Source of the DNA: Alisma plantago-aquatica
Lineage: Eukaryota > Streptophyta > Magnoliopsida > Alismatales > Alismataceae
Length of the DNA stretch: 64,000 bases
NCBI GenBank assembly: GCA_963693085.1
Contig: OY856409.1
Location: 525,101,303 to 525,165,302 of the forward strand
Direction of reading: 5' to 3'
Every line of letters begins with the position of its first letter. Within the stretch, counting starts at the first letter, position 1. Both the position numbers and the translations under genes were made by a program. Positions 11,304 to 23,018 of the stretch are shown piece by piece. The notes under the pieces are model-generated. The model was not told where the DNA came from. It searched no databases and was given only the letters and a program-made list of their open reading frames with translations.

Positions 11304-12884
11304 TGTTGACTCACGTCTAAATTGACTAAACCTATGTTTTGATGATGACTAACCATTCCAAATATTGGTGTCTGACGTCTCTACTTGAGTGATTCCAGAT
11401 TAGGTATAGACACACTCCAAATGCCCTAACTTACGCATATCAAATTGGAGAAAAGACAAGTCAAAGTCAATACAAGTGCACATTTTTGTAATATGATGTA
11501 AATCCATTAGAATCATGTTGTAAATTACTTGTAATGATTGTATGACTTGTAATTAAGCTTAGAAAAAATAAGGAGCACTTAGATCGAATGTTTAAGCACT
11601 CAAAATCCATTTTACAAAATTCACATCAGACTGTTCATTGGTCGAGTTCTGTGAGTTGCAAACTCGACCGATCCTGATTGGATCTTGAAAATGACTTTTG
11701 ATTGGTCGAGTTTACACTACACAGAACTAGACCGATAGAGTACATGATCAATTCAATTTTCATTGGTCGGTCGAGTTTTCCCAGGACAAACTCAACCGAT
11801 GGTCTGAATATCAGCTTTGTCTTTTACTCTATCGGTCGAGTTACCCTTATCGAAACTCGACCGATTGCACTGTACAGAAAAGTGTAGAAAAGTGCTTCTA
11901 GCCGTTGTGGAGTTTCAACTAGTGAAAATATATCCGTTGCAAGACACAAAATAGCTAGTTTTCATTCTCAAGTGTTCCCAAATGCTAAGAGGCATCCCCA
12001 TCTATAAATAGGACCCCTTGGGCTTCATTCCAAGGTGGATCATTCATTGCAAAACTCTATGTGAGGTTCCTATTCTATAGTTGAGTGCTTCCTACAGCCT
12101 CATCTCTCTCTCTAAGCTTAATCACTTGCTACATCCATTAGAGTGGGTAGGAGATTTGTAAGAGAGCTAGTCCTACATGTATATCTTGTGAGGCTCTCAC
12201 TTCCACCACCTCCCTATCTCTCATTTCAACCATGAAGTTGAAGGTTCTCTCTCTTGGCTAAGAGAGGTGAAGAAGAATAAGGGAAGACGTCCCTTGGTGA
12301 AGATCAAGGATGAAGACTTAGAGAAAGAGTGGGTAAGCCCTTGGAAGAAGGCAGAAGACTCCTTGTTCAAGTGGGTAAGTCCTTGGTGGAAGCTTCTCCG
12401 AGTGAAGGTGAAGTCAAAGGCGGAAGATCCAAGAAGAGTGGGTAATACTGGTAAGGCTGAAGACTTGTGCAAGAGTAGGTAAGTCCTTGGAAGAAGGTGG
12501 AAGACTCTTTGCAAAGTGAGTAAGTCCTTGGTAAGGTTGAAGACTCTTTGTATTGGATAGGTAAGTCCTTTGGTGGTCATGTATTGTATCTCTTATAATG
12601 AATATAATGAAGGTATAAGGTTAAGAAATCCTAGAGGTTGACCTCTCTACATAGTGGAATGACTCACTTCTAGTTTGAAGTGTGGAACCACTCTAAACAA
12701 CTTGTTAATTGGTGTATGTTCAATCTCTCTCATCCTTGCTATGCATGTTTTAGTTTCACTCAAATTACCTATTTAGCAACCTTATCTTATGATATATCTT
12801 GAAGGTCTAATGAATTTTATTTAAGTGCAATCAGCTCTATTCACCCCCCTCTAGAGCATCTAATCACTCATCTAGGATCCAACA
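11304..12884 (+). repeat. copia 5' LTR
   Basis: The LTR starts TGTTGACTCACG and ends GGATCCAACA. By eye it differs from the 3' LTR by about 5-8%. It holds four inverted pairs of ATCGGTCGAGTT type (11637-11674, 11701-11737, 11761-11803, 11831-11867) and a TATA box at 12002-12010. Compared with the 3' LTR it lacks the first 26 bases, apparently by deletion between two TGTTGACTCA repeats. Confidence 0.93.
12001..12011 (+). promoter_or_regulatory. probable TATA box of the copia LTR promoter
   Basis: CTATAAATAGG is conserved at the same place in the 3' LTR (34340-34350) and, reversed, in the solo LTR (about 1760-1772). A run of CT repeats follows about 100 bp downstream. Confidence 0.65.
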
Positions 12885-12898
12885 ATTGGTATCAGAGC
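12885..12898 (+). other. primer binding site, initiator tRNA-Met
   Basis: TTGGTATCAGAGC directly follows the 5' LTR. It is the complement of the 3' end of plant initiator tRNA-Met, the usual primer of copia elements. Confidence 0.93.
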
Positions 12899-12934
12899 GG
12901 GCTTCTCCAAGCATACTTCAACATGTAGGAGAAG

Positions 12935-14857
12935 ATGGGTGACTACCAAGGAAGGAGATACTTGATCAGCCTACCAATCTTTGATGAGAGCAATTTCCTC
13001 TATTGGAGAAGAAGGCTTCAATTCTACATCCAAAGATCAAGTATTGAGATGTGGCAAATGGTGAACAACCCATACATGCTACCAAAGACAAGGATTGAAG
13101 AATGGGATGAAGCTACCTTGAAGAAAGCAACCTTGAATGCTAGAGCCATGCACATCCTTTATGCCTCCATGACCCCCATCGAGTTCAACCAGATTTCTTC
13201 ATGTGAAACAACCTATGAGGTATGGAGAAAGCTATGCATCACTTATGAAGGGACAAATCAAGTGAAGGAAAGAAAAATCTACATGCTCAAAGGGATGCTT
13301 GAGAACTTCAAGATGGGAAAGGAGGAGATGATAGCCAACATGTAATCAAGGCTCAAAACCATTGTGAATGGTCTTGCGGTTCTAGGTCATCCTATGTCTA
13401 GTGGAGAGATCAACTTAAAGATCCATAGAACTCTTACCAAGAGGTGGGAACCCAAGGTGATTTCCATTGAAGAAGCAAGGTCTCTTAGGGATAATCCTAT
13501 TGAAGAACTCATTGGAAATCTACAAGCACATGAAGCCACACTTGACAAGAGGGAGGAAGTAGAAAGACAAGAAGAAAAAGAACTCAAGAGAATGAAGAAG
13601 GCTAAAATGAAGGCTCAAATCAAGGCTATTGTTGATCAAGCCTCTCCATCCTCTCAAGTTGAAGAAGATGCCATGTACTCTAAGGGTAGATTCTACAAAG
13701 GCAAGTCCTCCTCCATCTAGTGCTTCACATGTGGAAAGAAGGGTCACTACAAGGAATATTTCCCACAAGGCAAAAAGACCCATCTTCACAAGAAGAAGGA
13801 GAAATGACACTCAAGCTCAAGTGTCTCCTCCAACTCAAGCTCAAGTGAAGATTCAAGTGAAGGATCAAGATCAAGCTCTAGTGATGAAGGAGAATGCCAT
13901 TTTGCTCTTATAGCATCAACAAGTAAGGAATCAAGTGAGGCAAATATAAACTCTTTAGATAAAGAATCTTTGATTGCTATTATTCATGATACTTGTGCCT
14001 CTCTTAAGTCTTATAAAAGGAAAAATAAAAAGCTTGCTAGAATTGTTGATAATTTGCATGTAGAACTAGATGATCTTGAACATGCTAATTCTTGCTTGCT
14101 TGATGACAAAAATGCTTGTCTTAGCCAAGTAGACTCTATTAAACTTGAAAATGCTAGTTTGCTCGATAAGATTAGATTTCTAGAAGCTCAACCTATTATG
14201 CCTCGTTCTAATGAAGAGCATACATTAATTGTTGATTCTCTCATGCATGATGTTGATGTTCTTAAATCTGAAAACAAGGACACAAATTTTGTTTTGCAAG
14301 GATTAGAATATGAAAATGGTGTTTATCGTTCTAAGATTGCTTTGCTTGAAACAAAAAATGCCTCCTTGCTTGCTAAAATCAATGTGCTTGAATCTTGTTC
14401 TAGTTCTACTAGTAGAGAGAATGATGTTTCTACTCTTCATATTGATAAAGATTCTTATTTAACTAAAGCTCTTTGCTTAGAAAATGATCTTCTGCATGCT
14501 AGAGATAATATCAATCATTTGTCTTCTACTATTACTTCTCTTATGCATGATAATGATAGTTTGAGATCTTCTTTGCAAAGATTCTTAGTTGGTAAGAAGA
14601 GCCTTAATGATATCCTACACCATACTACTAAACAAATTGGTAGACATGGTTTAGGGTATGATAGTAATCAAAAGAACAACAAAGGTAAAGGAACTCCAAT
14701 ATTCCATGGAGAATCCTCTAGTTCCAAGACTATGGGCAAATGCAACTATTGCAATGAAATTGGTCATTATTCTACTTGTTGTCCTTTTAGGAAAGCACCC
14801 AAGAGCAATAGGACTTGGGTTTCTAAACTAACCCCTCCAGACCCAAAAATATGATTG
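12935..14857 (+). pseudogene. copia gag polyprotein, decayed
   Basis: One frame of about 640 codons runs through the region with three stops (TAA 13343-13345, TAG 13718-13720, TGA 13805-13807). The N-terminal half is the copia gag/UBN2 type: NFLYWRRR near residue 25, then a helical capsid-like region ending in EELIGNLQAHE near residue 190. A first zinc knuckle (CFTCGKKGHYKE) follows directly after the TAG; its last Cys reads Tyr. A Ser-rich stretch leads into a long coiled coil (13970-14620) with repeated ENASLL and ND motifs. A second knuckle (CNYCNEIGHYSTC) lies near 14740. Gag would package element RNA. I start at 12935, the first ATG after the primer site that opens the frame. No protease motif follows. 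Confidence 0.87.
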
Positions 14858-16052
14858 GGGACCATTTCATATTTCTTCTTGTAGGTACTTGCAAATGGAT
14901 TGACTTGAGCTATTGAATTGCAAATTGACTTCTCAATCCACATGAAAGAAGAAAGGTGAGATGTGTAGAGGGTGACAATAAATGGAAAAAGGAATGGTAA
15001 GAACAAAGGTAAATGTTTTCTTGCTTATAACCATTTCTAACTTGTTTTTGTCAAGTTCGTGTGCACTATGCATGTGGTTTTTGAGTCAAAAGTGGTATTT
15101 TGTGTTTCTCTTCACACTCTTGCTCAAAAATTGTTTCTAATGCTTCTATAGTGCATTACTAACTTACTTATACATGTTTGGATATGGTTTTATATTTAAC
15201 ATGCCTTTAAATATGTTTTTATGAAATATATTTACTTTTTAACAACTGCTCTATCGGTCGAGTTTGTCCTGTTTGAAACTTGACCGATAGGCACCAATGG
15301 GCGTTTTCAACAGATGTCATCAGTTGAGTTGTCAATGCACATAACTCGACTGATAACACTATGCACAGAATATACTTTTGGCTTATTGAATGAGAATTTC
15401 CCTCTCAACTAGATTTTCTCAACCAATAGCCTTATTCTTTAGCACTCTCATTTTGTACCTTTATATATGCATGTTGCCATGTTCTAAATTGCCTATCTTG
15501 CCTACAACTCTATCTCTCTAATTGCTCTAAATTGGTACATCTATATCTTGTAATTACTTACTTTGAGTTGTTTTGCAGGTTTTGATGATGATCTCTTTGG
15601 ATCTCTTAGTTGTGTCTAAAATTTCTTCCGTTGTACTCTAACTTGCTACATCTATCTAGGTGTATATCTTGTTTTGATACAACCTCGAGGTTCTTAGTGG
15701 TAAGCATCCTTTGGTAATGATGCATACCTGTTAATGAGTTATATCCTTTCATGCTTCTAAAATTGCTTATCTCTTTGTTTGGATATATCTCTAAATCTAC
15801 TCATAGCTTGCTTTATCTTGTGTATCTTTTGGTATCTCTTGCTATGATCTAGATCCTACTAGTAGTCCTAACTTGTGATAACATCTACTAGTAGTTCATA
15901 TACATGTAGTTCTAGCCTTGTTTAAAATTGGAATCTTTGCTCATCTATATGCTATGCTTGTATCGTGTCTCATACATGCTCAAGATTGTTCCTTGAATTG
16001 CATATCTACTATCTTGAGTTGCTTAGATAACATTGTGATGCATGGTACATAT
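14858..16052 (+). other. copia internal non-coding region, left part
   Basis: Long T-rich text without coding potential takes the place where pol should begin. Two more inverted pairs of the LTR hairpin motif lie at 15252-15289 and 15318-15354. Gypsy A inserted at 16052; the region resumes at 32881. Confidence 0.7.
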
Positions 16053-17943
16053 TGATAACACCCATTTCATGGCTATTTATGGCTCATATTCCGTTGTAAA
16101 ACCTGCCTTATAAACTGTTTTCCTTTTGGTTTATCATGTTATTGCATAAGAATAAACCACACTATGCTCCTAACTCTTTTCCCATCTTTTACAGAGTTTC
16201 CCTCACTTTTCCACTCAAAATCAGAAAAAAGGCCCGTCCCGGCCCACTTACAACAAATCGGCCCCTTCACTGGCCGCACGACACACCCAATTACCCGTCG
16301 TGGTCGCTACCCGATGTGGCAGCAACCTGACACAGGCGTGTCACACGAGGAGGCATCTAACGAGCGACATGCTACCTACCCGACATAGAGCTTCTACCTG
16401 CCACGACCAATCAGCCCGATATGGGCATGTCACGTGCTTCAAGCCACTCACCAGAAGCAGCCGCCTGATACCTTTACAACCCGTTACGTGATAGCCAAGC
16501 CATGTCGAGCGATACACATGTGTCGACCATCCCGAAGCCATGTGAACAAATCCGATTGAGGACACGTGGCTCCACGAGAACTGCAACCTCTTCCAAACTG
16601 TGACCTATAAATAGCAACTACAGAACTCTGATGGGACGGGTCGGAACCTCGCAAAAGCTAACTTCGGAAAGCATGTGGAGCTAGTGTGTCGACTTCCAAG
16701 GCGTGCCAGGCGATACTAGGTGAGCACACTCCCAACCTGAGAGGGGCGGGAGTGGTTCACTTAGAACCCATCTCGGTAGTTGCAACAACCCGATATGACC
16801 AAGAAGGTCACCCGATGTGCCAGGTTCCTAGATGGGCTCCTACCCGAGACGGCTCACGCCCTACACCCGATACAAGGAACCCTAGAACCTAAGTCATCTC
16901 TAACCCGACATGATATCGAACCCGATATAGACCACCCATCACGGTGTGTCACCTGAGAGGGTGGTACCCTGACACGACCGTATCAGGTAGGGAGCCTTGA
17001 CCGATGCGCCTGCCCGTCACGACATGTCGCCCGACAGGGCTAGCCGCTCGACACATGCATATCGGGCAGAGCTCCCTCCCGGTATCGGGGTGGCGATACC
17101 TTAGGGGTCTGCTGCTGTATATCAACCTCCTATATCAAGGGGGCCGATACATATCTTCCCTTTTTATAGCAATTTACTTTCATTTATTACACATTGTAAC
17201 TAAACCCTTTACATATCTATGCTTATGGAGTTAGTGTAGTTTAATATCTGTTGTTCTGTGTATGGTTCCTTTTTGTTGTATGATTTCTTTATAGCATCTA
17301 AACTCTAGCATGTATGCTTGGATCATGTTTTGACTAACTATCGAATCATGTTTCCCGTTTCAACTCCTTTGAGAAAGGGATGTTGTAACTCTAGAGTTCA
17401 GTCCGATCTGGGAGTATGAGAGTGCCCAGGATCGGGGCCTCCCTAATTTTCTTTCCACTCCAACTCATGTCCATTACTCTTGAGAGAGGGTATTGGCACG
17501 TAGTTGGAGGTACCCTCTTTGAGAGAAGAGAGTACAAGAAGTTTTCCGCTGTCGCTTGTTATGCCTAAGTCTTCTTCCTTCGTGCTTTACCTTAAAGACA
17601 GTTTTATCTCCCCAGATTCTATTTTACAAAACCTTTATAAAAACCTCCTAACCCAAAACTTAAACCTTTCTTGTAACTCCTTTTAGAGATAGCATTTTCT
17701 ATTTGATTCTTTGTGATTCTTTTATGTGACATACAACCTTTCCTTGCACCCCTTTTTTTGAAGTGCTTAGACAAGTGAAACCCAAGTTCTGAAGCGCCAT
17801 TCTTCCTATCCTTGTGTTTGACCTCGAACTACTTCGACCCTATGCTAGTTGTAGGTGTATTAAACATTCGGGTACTATAAATTATAAAAGTCTGATAACC
17901 TAGGCATGTCTCCATATTTTGGACCCACATTTAAGGCTCGTCA
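16053..17943 (+). repeat. gypsy A 5' LTR
   Basis: It starts TGATAACACCC and ends GGCTCGTCA, 1891 bp, the same length as the 3' LTR at 30990-32880. By eye two stretches differ by 7-9%. The region 16290-17100 is dense in CCCGATA, CCCGACA and their complements. Confidence 0.93.
16563..16614 (+). promoter_or_regulatory. G-box and TATA box of the gypsy A LTR
   Basis: CACGTGG (16563-16569) lies about 40 bp upstream of CTATAAATAG (16605-16614). In the 3' LTR the G-box reads CACATGG, the change expected from loss of a methylated C, while the TATA text is kept near 31557. G-boxes bind plant bZIP and bHLH factors. Confidence 0.5.
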
Positions 17944-17949
17944 ACTTTT

Positions 17950-17967
17950 TGGCGCCGTTGCTGGGGA
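17950..17967 (+). other. primer binding site, tRNA-Asp
   Basis: TGGCGCCGTTGCTGGGGA lies six bases after the LTR. It matches the complement of the 3' end of plant tRNA-Asp with one T for C change. Confidence 0.9.
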
Positions 17968-18169
17968 TAGGCAATGAAAACCGTTCTACAAACTTGAGTT
18001 TTGTTTGCACTTTGCCAAAGACTTGTACATTTGTATATAACACTGCAACTATTTACTATACATAGCATACACTGCACTTACCTTACACAACATGCTGATA
18101 CTTCTTTCATCCTTCTTTCTTTTCAGGTGCTTTCCCCTCTTTTCCAGGCCACTCTTGCCTTAGTAAGAC

Positions 18170-18302
18170 ATGGCCAATCAACTTCCTATGACTCCCTCTC
18201 TCTGATCGTTCCACCAAGTTTAGGCGAATGAAGAGAGAAACCCGGTGGTGACACAGCCTCTGAACGTCACAAACTTTGAGCTGAAGCCTTCTTTTTTCTA
18301 GC
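18170..18302 (+). pseudogene. gypsy A gag, N-terminal fragment before Cassandra
   Basis: The ATG at 18170 opens a frame with two early stops (TGA, TAG) that then reads PLNVTNFELKPSFF, the conserved start of Athila-type gag. The Cassandra element interrupts it and gag resumes at 19136. Confidence 0.7.
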
Positions 18303-18433
18303 TGTAATGCCTGGGCCCACTACCCAAGGCTCTAGTAGAGTTTCATGAATGACGAATATCCCCATAGACCACCACTAGCCTTAACTGCGCGCTTTGTCCT
18401 CACTCACACGCATGCCATGATCAACTTCCCGAC

Positions 18434-18540
18434 ATGTCACCCATCCCAGTACTACTCCAAGCTGAGCATGCTTAACTATGTAGTTCTTAATGATGGGCTC
18501 CCAGAAAAGGAGGTGCACCTTGGTGATATTGGTAGTCCAA
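18434..18540 (-). other. 5S rRNA-like segment in the left Cassandra LTR
   Basis: GTCACCCATCCCAGTACTAC, then CATGCTTAACTATG and AGTTCTTAATGATGGG, follow the complement of plant 5S rRNA in order. In Cassandra this block carries the Pol III internal promoter. It is too diverged to be a working 5S gene. Confidence 0.8.
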
Positions 18541-18829
18541 TCATTCCTTATAAGATCTTTTTATCTGAGGCCTCCAATCTTGGGATGTTACAATCTACCC
18601 CACTTAGACTCTTGACATCCTCGTCAAGGATCAACTATAAGGCCTCATAATCTCTTCCCCATTTCAGTGCAGACCCACAATGACCCATGGACACCCAGCT
18701 CCCGATCACGGAATACTAGCACAAGGGTAGCTACGTCAACCACGGACAACCCTTTCCTACATGCATGGACCGTACAACTCAAGACTGGCATGCCATGCCC
18801 ATGTGGGCCCCCACCTACTGGAGGGGAAT

Positions 18830-18843
18830 TGGCTCTGATACCA
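18830..18843 (-). other. Cassandra primer binding site, tRNA-Met
   Basis: The plus strand reads TGGCTCTGATACCA, whose complement TGGTATCAGAGCCA is the initiator tRNA-Met primer site next to the 5' LTR of the minus-strand element. Confidence 0.9.
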
Positions 18844-18976
18844 TTTGTAATGCCTGGGCCCACTACCCAAGGCTCTAGTAGAGTTTCAGGAATGACGGCT
18901 ATCCCCACAGACCACCACTAGCATTAACTGCGCGCTTTGTCCTCACTCACGCTCATGCCAGGATCAACTTCCTGAT

Positions 18977-19080
18977 AGGTCACCCATCCCATTACTACTC
19001 CAAGATGAGCACGCTTAAATATGGAGTTCTTAATGATGGGCTCTCGGAAAAGGAGGTGCACCTTGGTGATATGGGTAGTC
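18977..19080 (-). other. 5S rRNA-like segment in the right Cassandra LTR
   Basis: GGTCACCCATCCCATTACTA, GAGCACGCTTAAAT and GGAGTTCTTAATGATGGG align in order with the complement of 5S rRNA and are closer to it than the left copy at several positions. Confidence 0.8.
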
Positions 19081-19135
19081 CAATCATTCCTTATAAGATC
19101 TTTTTATCCGAGGCCTCCAATCCTGGGATGTTACA

Positions 19136-20585
19136 CCATCTCCTGCAACACAATAGGTTCGATGGGAACTCCTCTGAGGAGAACCCGTACAACCATCTAA
19201 TGATGTTCAAGCGAACGTGCAACACCTTTAAGATCAACAAAGTCTCGTTGACGCACATCTACATCCAGTGCTTCCCATTCTCTTTGAGGGATAAGGTGCT
19301 AGAATGGTACACCATCCTACAAGACGGGAGCATTCCCGACTGGGACCATCTTGCCAATGCTTTTATCTCTAAGTTCTTCCCCATCAGAACTATAAAATGC
19401 CAAAACTAGATCACGAGGTACTCTCAGAAGCCTTCAAAAAATCTTCACGAGACTTGGGAGATATTTCTGAGTTATCAGCGTGAGTGCCCACACCATGGTT
19501 TCTCTGAACCAAAGCTAATCACCACGTTCTACAACAGGGTGTGTCCTGCTGAAAGGAAGTCTTTAAATGCTGTAGCTGGTAGTGACTTCCTAGGAATGAG
19601 TTCCCTGAGGGCCCAAGAGATCATTGCAAACATGGCCACAAACCAACAAGATGGCGAATATGACTGCAAGTCAATGAGCCATATCACTCCTGGAGAGTCC
19701 AAAGTAATGGAAGCTCTCATGGTGAAGCTTGACAAGATTGTGACTGATGTTCAGACCCTTAAAGAGCAAGGCTACAAGGGAAAATTTCGGCAAGAGGCCG
19801 TAAGAAGCTGTTTAACTTGTGGAGAACCTGACCACACATCAGATTTCTATCCTCACACTGCACCTGAAGAGGATCTTGACGAGAACAGTACTGAGAATGT
19901 GAGTTTTGTTCAGTATCGAAGGCCCAATCACCCCAGTTTTTCTTATGGAAACACTAGTGTTGCAGAAAACTCTCACCAGCTGGTGGGTGGGAATCCTTTG
20001 GGAGGACCATCAAATCAGCAACGGCAGGCGAGGCTTCAGCAACAAAGAACTTATCAACAGAACCAAAAACAAAGACTGTCTATGATGACAGAGCTTATGT
20101 CCTTTGCCAAGAAGTAGAATGACCTCAATGAGAAAATGCACAAGAGTTCTGTGGACAACACCACTCTTTTGAAGTTAATGCAACAACAGATGGGGGGTTT
20201 CTCTGCCCAGATAGGGGAGCTCCAACAACACAATAAACAAACCGATCAGCAGTTGGAGAGTCTCACCCAAACCATCAACCATCAGGTAGGATGTTTTCCC
20301 TCAAGTACCGAAGCCAATCCATGAGGCCACGAGACTGTGAAGATGGCCATTTTGAGGTTGGGGACAGTTGTACCACCAACCATTGAGAAGACAACAACGT
20401 CAGTAACAACACCCGCCGAGGAAGTTAGCATCGAGGTCGTTGAGAAAGAAGTTCCGCAGAAGTTAAGGAAGGAAGCTAAAGATATCTCGTCTGAAGAGCG
20501 CTCAAATAAGTATGCACCCCACATACCCTTCCCTCATAAGATGGTGAAAGCCCAACTAAAGAAGAGGTACAAAAGTTTATGGTAG
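19136..20585 (+). pseudogene. gypsy A gag, main part
   Basis: Directly after Cassandra the frame reads HHLLQHNRFDG and continues through the retrotransposon gag domain (CNTFKIN, FPFSLRDKVLEWY, FISKFFP). A diverged zinc knuckle (CLTCGEPDHTSDFYP, last Cys lost) lies near 19815-19860, then a Gln-rich linker. Stops in the same frame: TAG 19407-19409, TAG 20115-20117, TGA near 20322. A frameshift near 20578 leads to the protease. The protein would form the particle and package RNA. Confidence 0.88.
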
Positions 20586-21226
20586 TGATTAATAAGTTGC
20601 ATGTGGACGTCCCGTTCTTGGACGCCATCGAAGAAATGCCCACCTATGCTAAGTTCCTAAAAGATCTGATAACTAGGAAGAAAAGAGGAGAAGATATAGA
20701 GACTGTGAAGCTTGACAAGATGTCCAGTTCTTTTGTTATGGCTAGTACGCCATCGAAGAAGAAGGACCCAGGGGCCTTTGTGATCCCTTTCCAAGTTGGG
20801 GATAACATCACCCGGAAAGGTCTAGCTGACCTAGGGGCCAACATCAGTTTGATGCCTTTGTTCCTCACCAAAAGAGTCGGGCTCACCGATATGGTGAGCA
20901 CCAACATGAGGATACAACTGGCAGATCATACCTTTACAAGGCCAGTTGGGGTTGTTGAACATGTACCCATCCACATAGGGCGATTCTTTATCCCTTGCGA
21001 TATCGTATTGATCGATACAGTTGAAGATCCTAGCTGCCCCATCATTTTCGGGCGGCCTTTCCTTGAAACTGGCCAGACTCTGATTGATGTCAAGGAGGGA
21101 ATGATTACAATCCATGTTCGAAGAAATCACATCGATTTCAACATTAGTGACTGTATGAAGGCCCCCTCATTCTTTGAATCCTCCTACTTTGTCAAGAGCT
21201 ATCAGCAGTTGTGTGACAAGGTATAG
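20579..21226 (+). pseudogene. gypsy A aspartic protease region
   Basis: The segment opens with the conserved lead LDAIEEMPTYAKFLKDL. The catalytic area reads LADLGANISLMP (near 20825), where the usual active-site triplet is Asp-Leu-Gly-Ala in this group. FGRPFLETG follows near 21050. The frame is open to a TAG at 21224-21226 and is shifted relative to gag. The enzyme would cut the polyprotein. Confidence 0.85.
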
Positions 21227-21779
21227 GAAGAGAAAGCCATGGTGGACCCACTCATGCGCGCCTTAACTGGCAAGTTATGAGAGATCGATGATCCTGAGGT
21301 TAGGGAATTGCTAGCCTATTTAGATGTTGAAGACACTACCGAGGATGAGGATCCTATCGAGACACTCATGTATGCCGCTCTCCGAGAAGACTCAGCTGGA
21401 GAACAGATGAAGGAAGTCCCACCAGAGTTGAAGGTCTTACCGAAAGGTCTTGAGTACCATTTTCTAGATCAAGAAGGGATGTACCCGATAATTATCAATT
21501 CTAGTTTAACTGATTGCCAAAAGGATTAGCTACTGGAAGAATTAAGGCTGAGGAGGAAAGCCTTAGGTTACTCAATCAAAGATTTAAAGGGGATAAGCCC
21601 CTCTGTGTGCATGCACATAATTCGTCTGGAGGAGGACTCAAGGCCGTACGCCCAGCCTCAGAGAATGATAAACGAGAAGCTTTAAGAAGTTGTGAGCAAG
21701 GAAGTAGTTAAGCTCTGGGATGCCAGAATTATCTATGCTATTAGCGACAGTAGGTGGGTAATCCTGATCCAAGTTGTCC
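21227..21779 (+). pseudogene. gypsy A protease-RT linker
   Basis: The text continues in the protease frame with LPKGLEYHFLDQ, IINSSLTD, LGYSIKDLKGISPSVCMH and RIIYAISDS, the conserved lead to the Athila reverse transcriptase. Stops include TGA 21277, TAG 21527 and a TAA near 21683. A frameshift near 21780 joins it to the reverse transcriptase frame. Confidence 0.8.
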
Positions 21780-23018
21780 CGAAGAATGGGAGGAATGACA
21801 TTAGTCAGAGGAGATGATGGAGTAGAGGTGGATACTAATATGGTCACCGGATGGCGGATGTGTATAGATTATAGGAAGCTTAACACCACCACCCGCAAGG
21901 ACCATTTCCCTCTCTCGGTCATTGATCAGATGCTGGATCGTCTGGCTCATCATTCTTATTTCTATTGGCTGGATGGGTATTCAAGTTTCTATCAGATCCC
22001 CATCCACCCTGATGACCAGGAGAAAATGACTTTCACCTATATCTACATAACCTTCACTTTTAGAAGAATGCCCTTCGGGTTGTGTAACACACCTGCCACC
22101 TTCCAAAGATGCATGAATGCTATCTTCACTGACTTGCTAGAGGACAAGATGGAAGTTTTCATGGATGACTTCAGTGTATACGAAAACTTGTTTGACGATT
22201 GCCTGAGCAATTTAACTCTAGTGATGAGACGTTGTGAGGAGCAGAGTCTCACCCTGAACTGGGAGAAATGTCATTTTATGGTTGAAGAATGTATAGTTCT
22301 GAGGCATAATGTGTCCAACAAAGGAATCGAGGTTGACCCCTCTAATATTGAGGCTATTGCTAACCTCCCTTCGCCAACTTCAGTTACCGATATAGGAAGT
22401 TTTCTGGGTCATGCCGGTTACTACCGGCGGTTCATAAAGGACTTCTCTAAGATAGCAAAGCCCCTTTCTAGCCTTCTGGTGAATGATGTGAAGTTTGAAT
22501 TCACGAATGAGTGCATGAAGGCTTTCTCGACCCTAAAAAATGCGTTAATATCTACACCCATTCTCCAATCCCCTGATTGGAATCTTCCTTTTGAACTGAT
22601 GTGCGATGCCAGTGACTTTGCCATCGGGGTGGTCTTAGGGCAAAAGAAGGACAAAAAACATCATTTCATCTTCTATGCAAGTAAGACCCTAGATGAGGCA
22701 CAACAAAATTACATGATGATTGAAAAGGAGATGCTAGCCATCATATACACTTTCGATAAGTTCAGATCCTACATCGTGGGTTTCAAGGTAATAGTCCACA
22801 CCAACCATAGGGCGATAAAAATTCTGATGCATAAGAAGGATGCAACGCCTAGGTTGTTACGATGGGCAATGTTGTTACAAGAATTTGACCATGAAATAAA
22901 GGACAAGAAAGGATCAGAGAATGTGTTCCATGACCATCTCTCTAGAATTAGGGTGGAAGATGATCACCCGCTACCTGTCAATGATAACTACCCCGACGAA
23001 TCCATCTACATAGCCTAG
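21774..23018 (+). pseudogene. gypsy A reverse transcriptase and RNase H
   Basis: About 414 residues are open. Reverse transcriptase motifs appear in order: CIDYRKLN, DHFPLSVIDQMLDRL, YWLDGYSSFYQIPI, MPFGLCNTPATFQRCM and the active site FMDDFSVY near residue 128. LNWEKCHFMV and the LPSPTSVTDIGSFLGHAGYY block follow. RNase H is recognised by FELMCDASDFAIGVVLGQ, EKEMLAI and DHLSRI. A TAG at 23016-23018 ends it, but the same frame carries on into integrase. Confidence 0.93.

Larger units (their letters stand above)
18303..19135 (-). mobile_element. Cassandra TRIM element
   Basis: Two direct 290-bp LTRs (18303-18592 and 18846-19135) start TGTAATGCC and end GATGTTACA on the plus strand. Read on the minus strand, the order is LTR, primer site (18843-18830), a 253-bp internal region without coding text, purine tract (about 18604-18593), LTR. 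Each LTR holds a segment like 5S rRNA in the element's own orientation. The total of 833 bp fits Cassandra, a non-coding TRIM family widespread in plants. The flanks CTAGC and CCATC match at 3 of 5 bases. The LTRs differ at about 22 of 290 sites by eye. Confidence 0.9.

Noticed and set aside
18434..19080. Functional 5S rRNA genes
   Set aside because: Both 5S-like blocks are diverged and sit at the same place in two direct repeats with an LTR-type primer site, so they belong to Cassandra.
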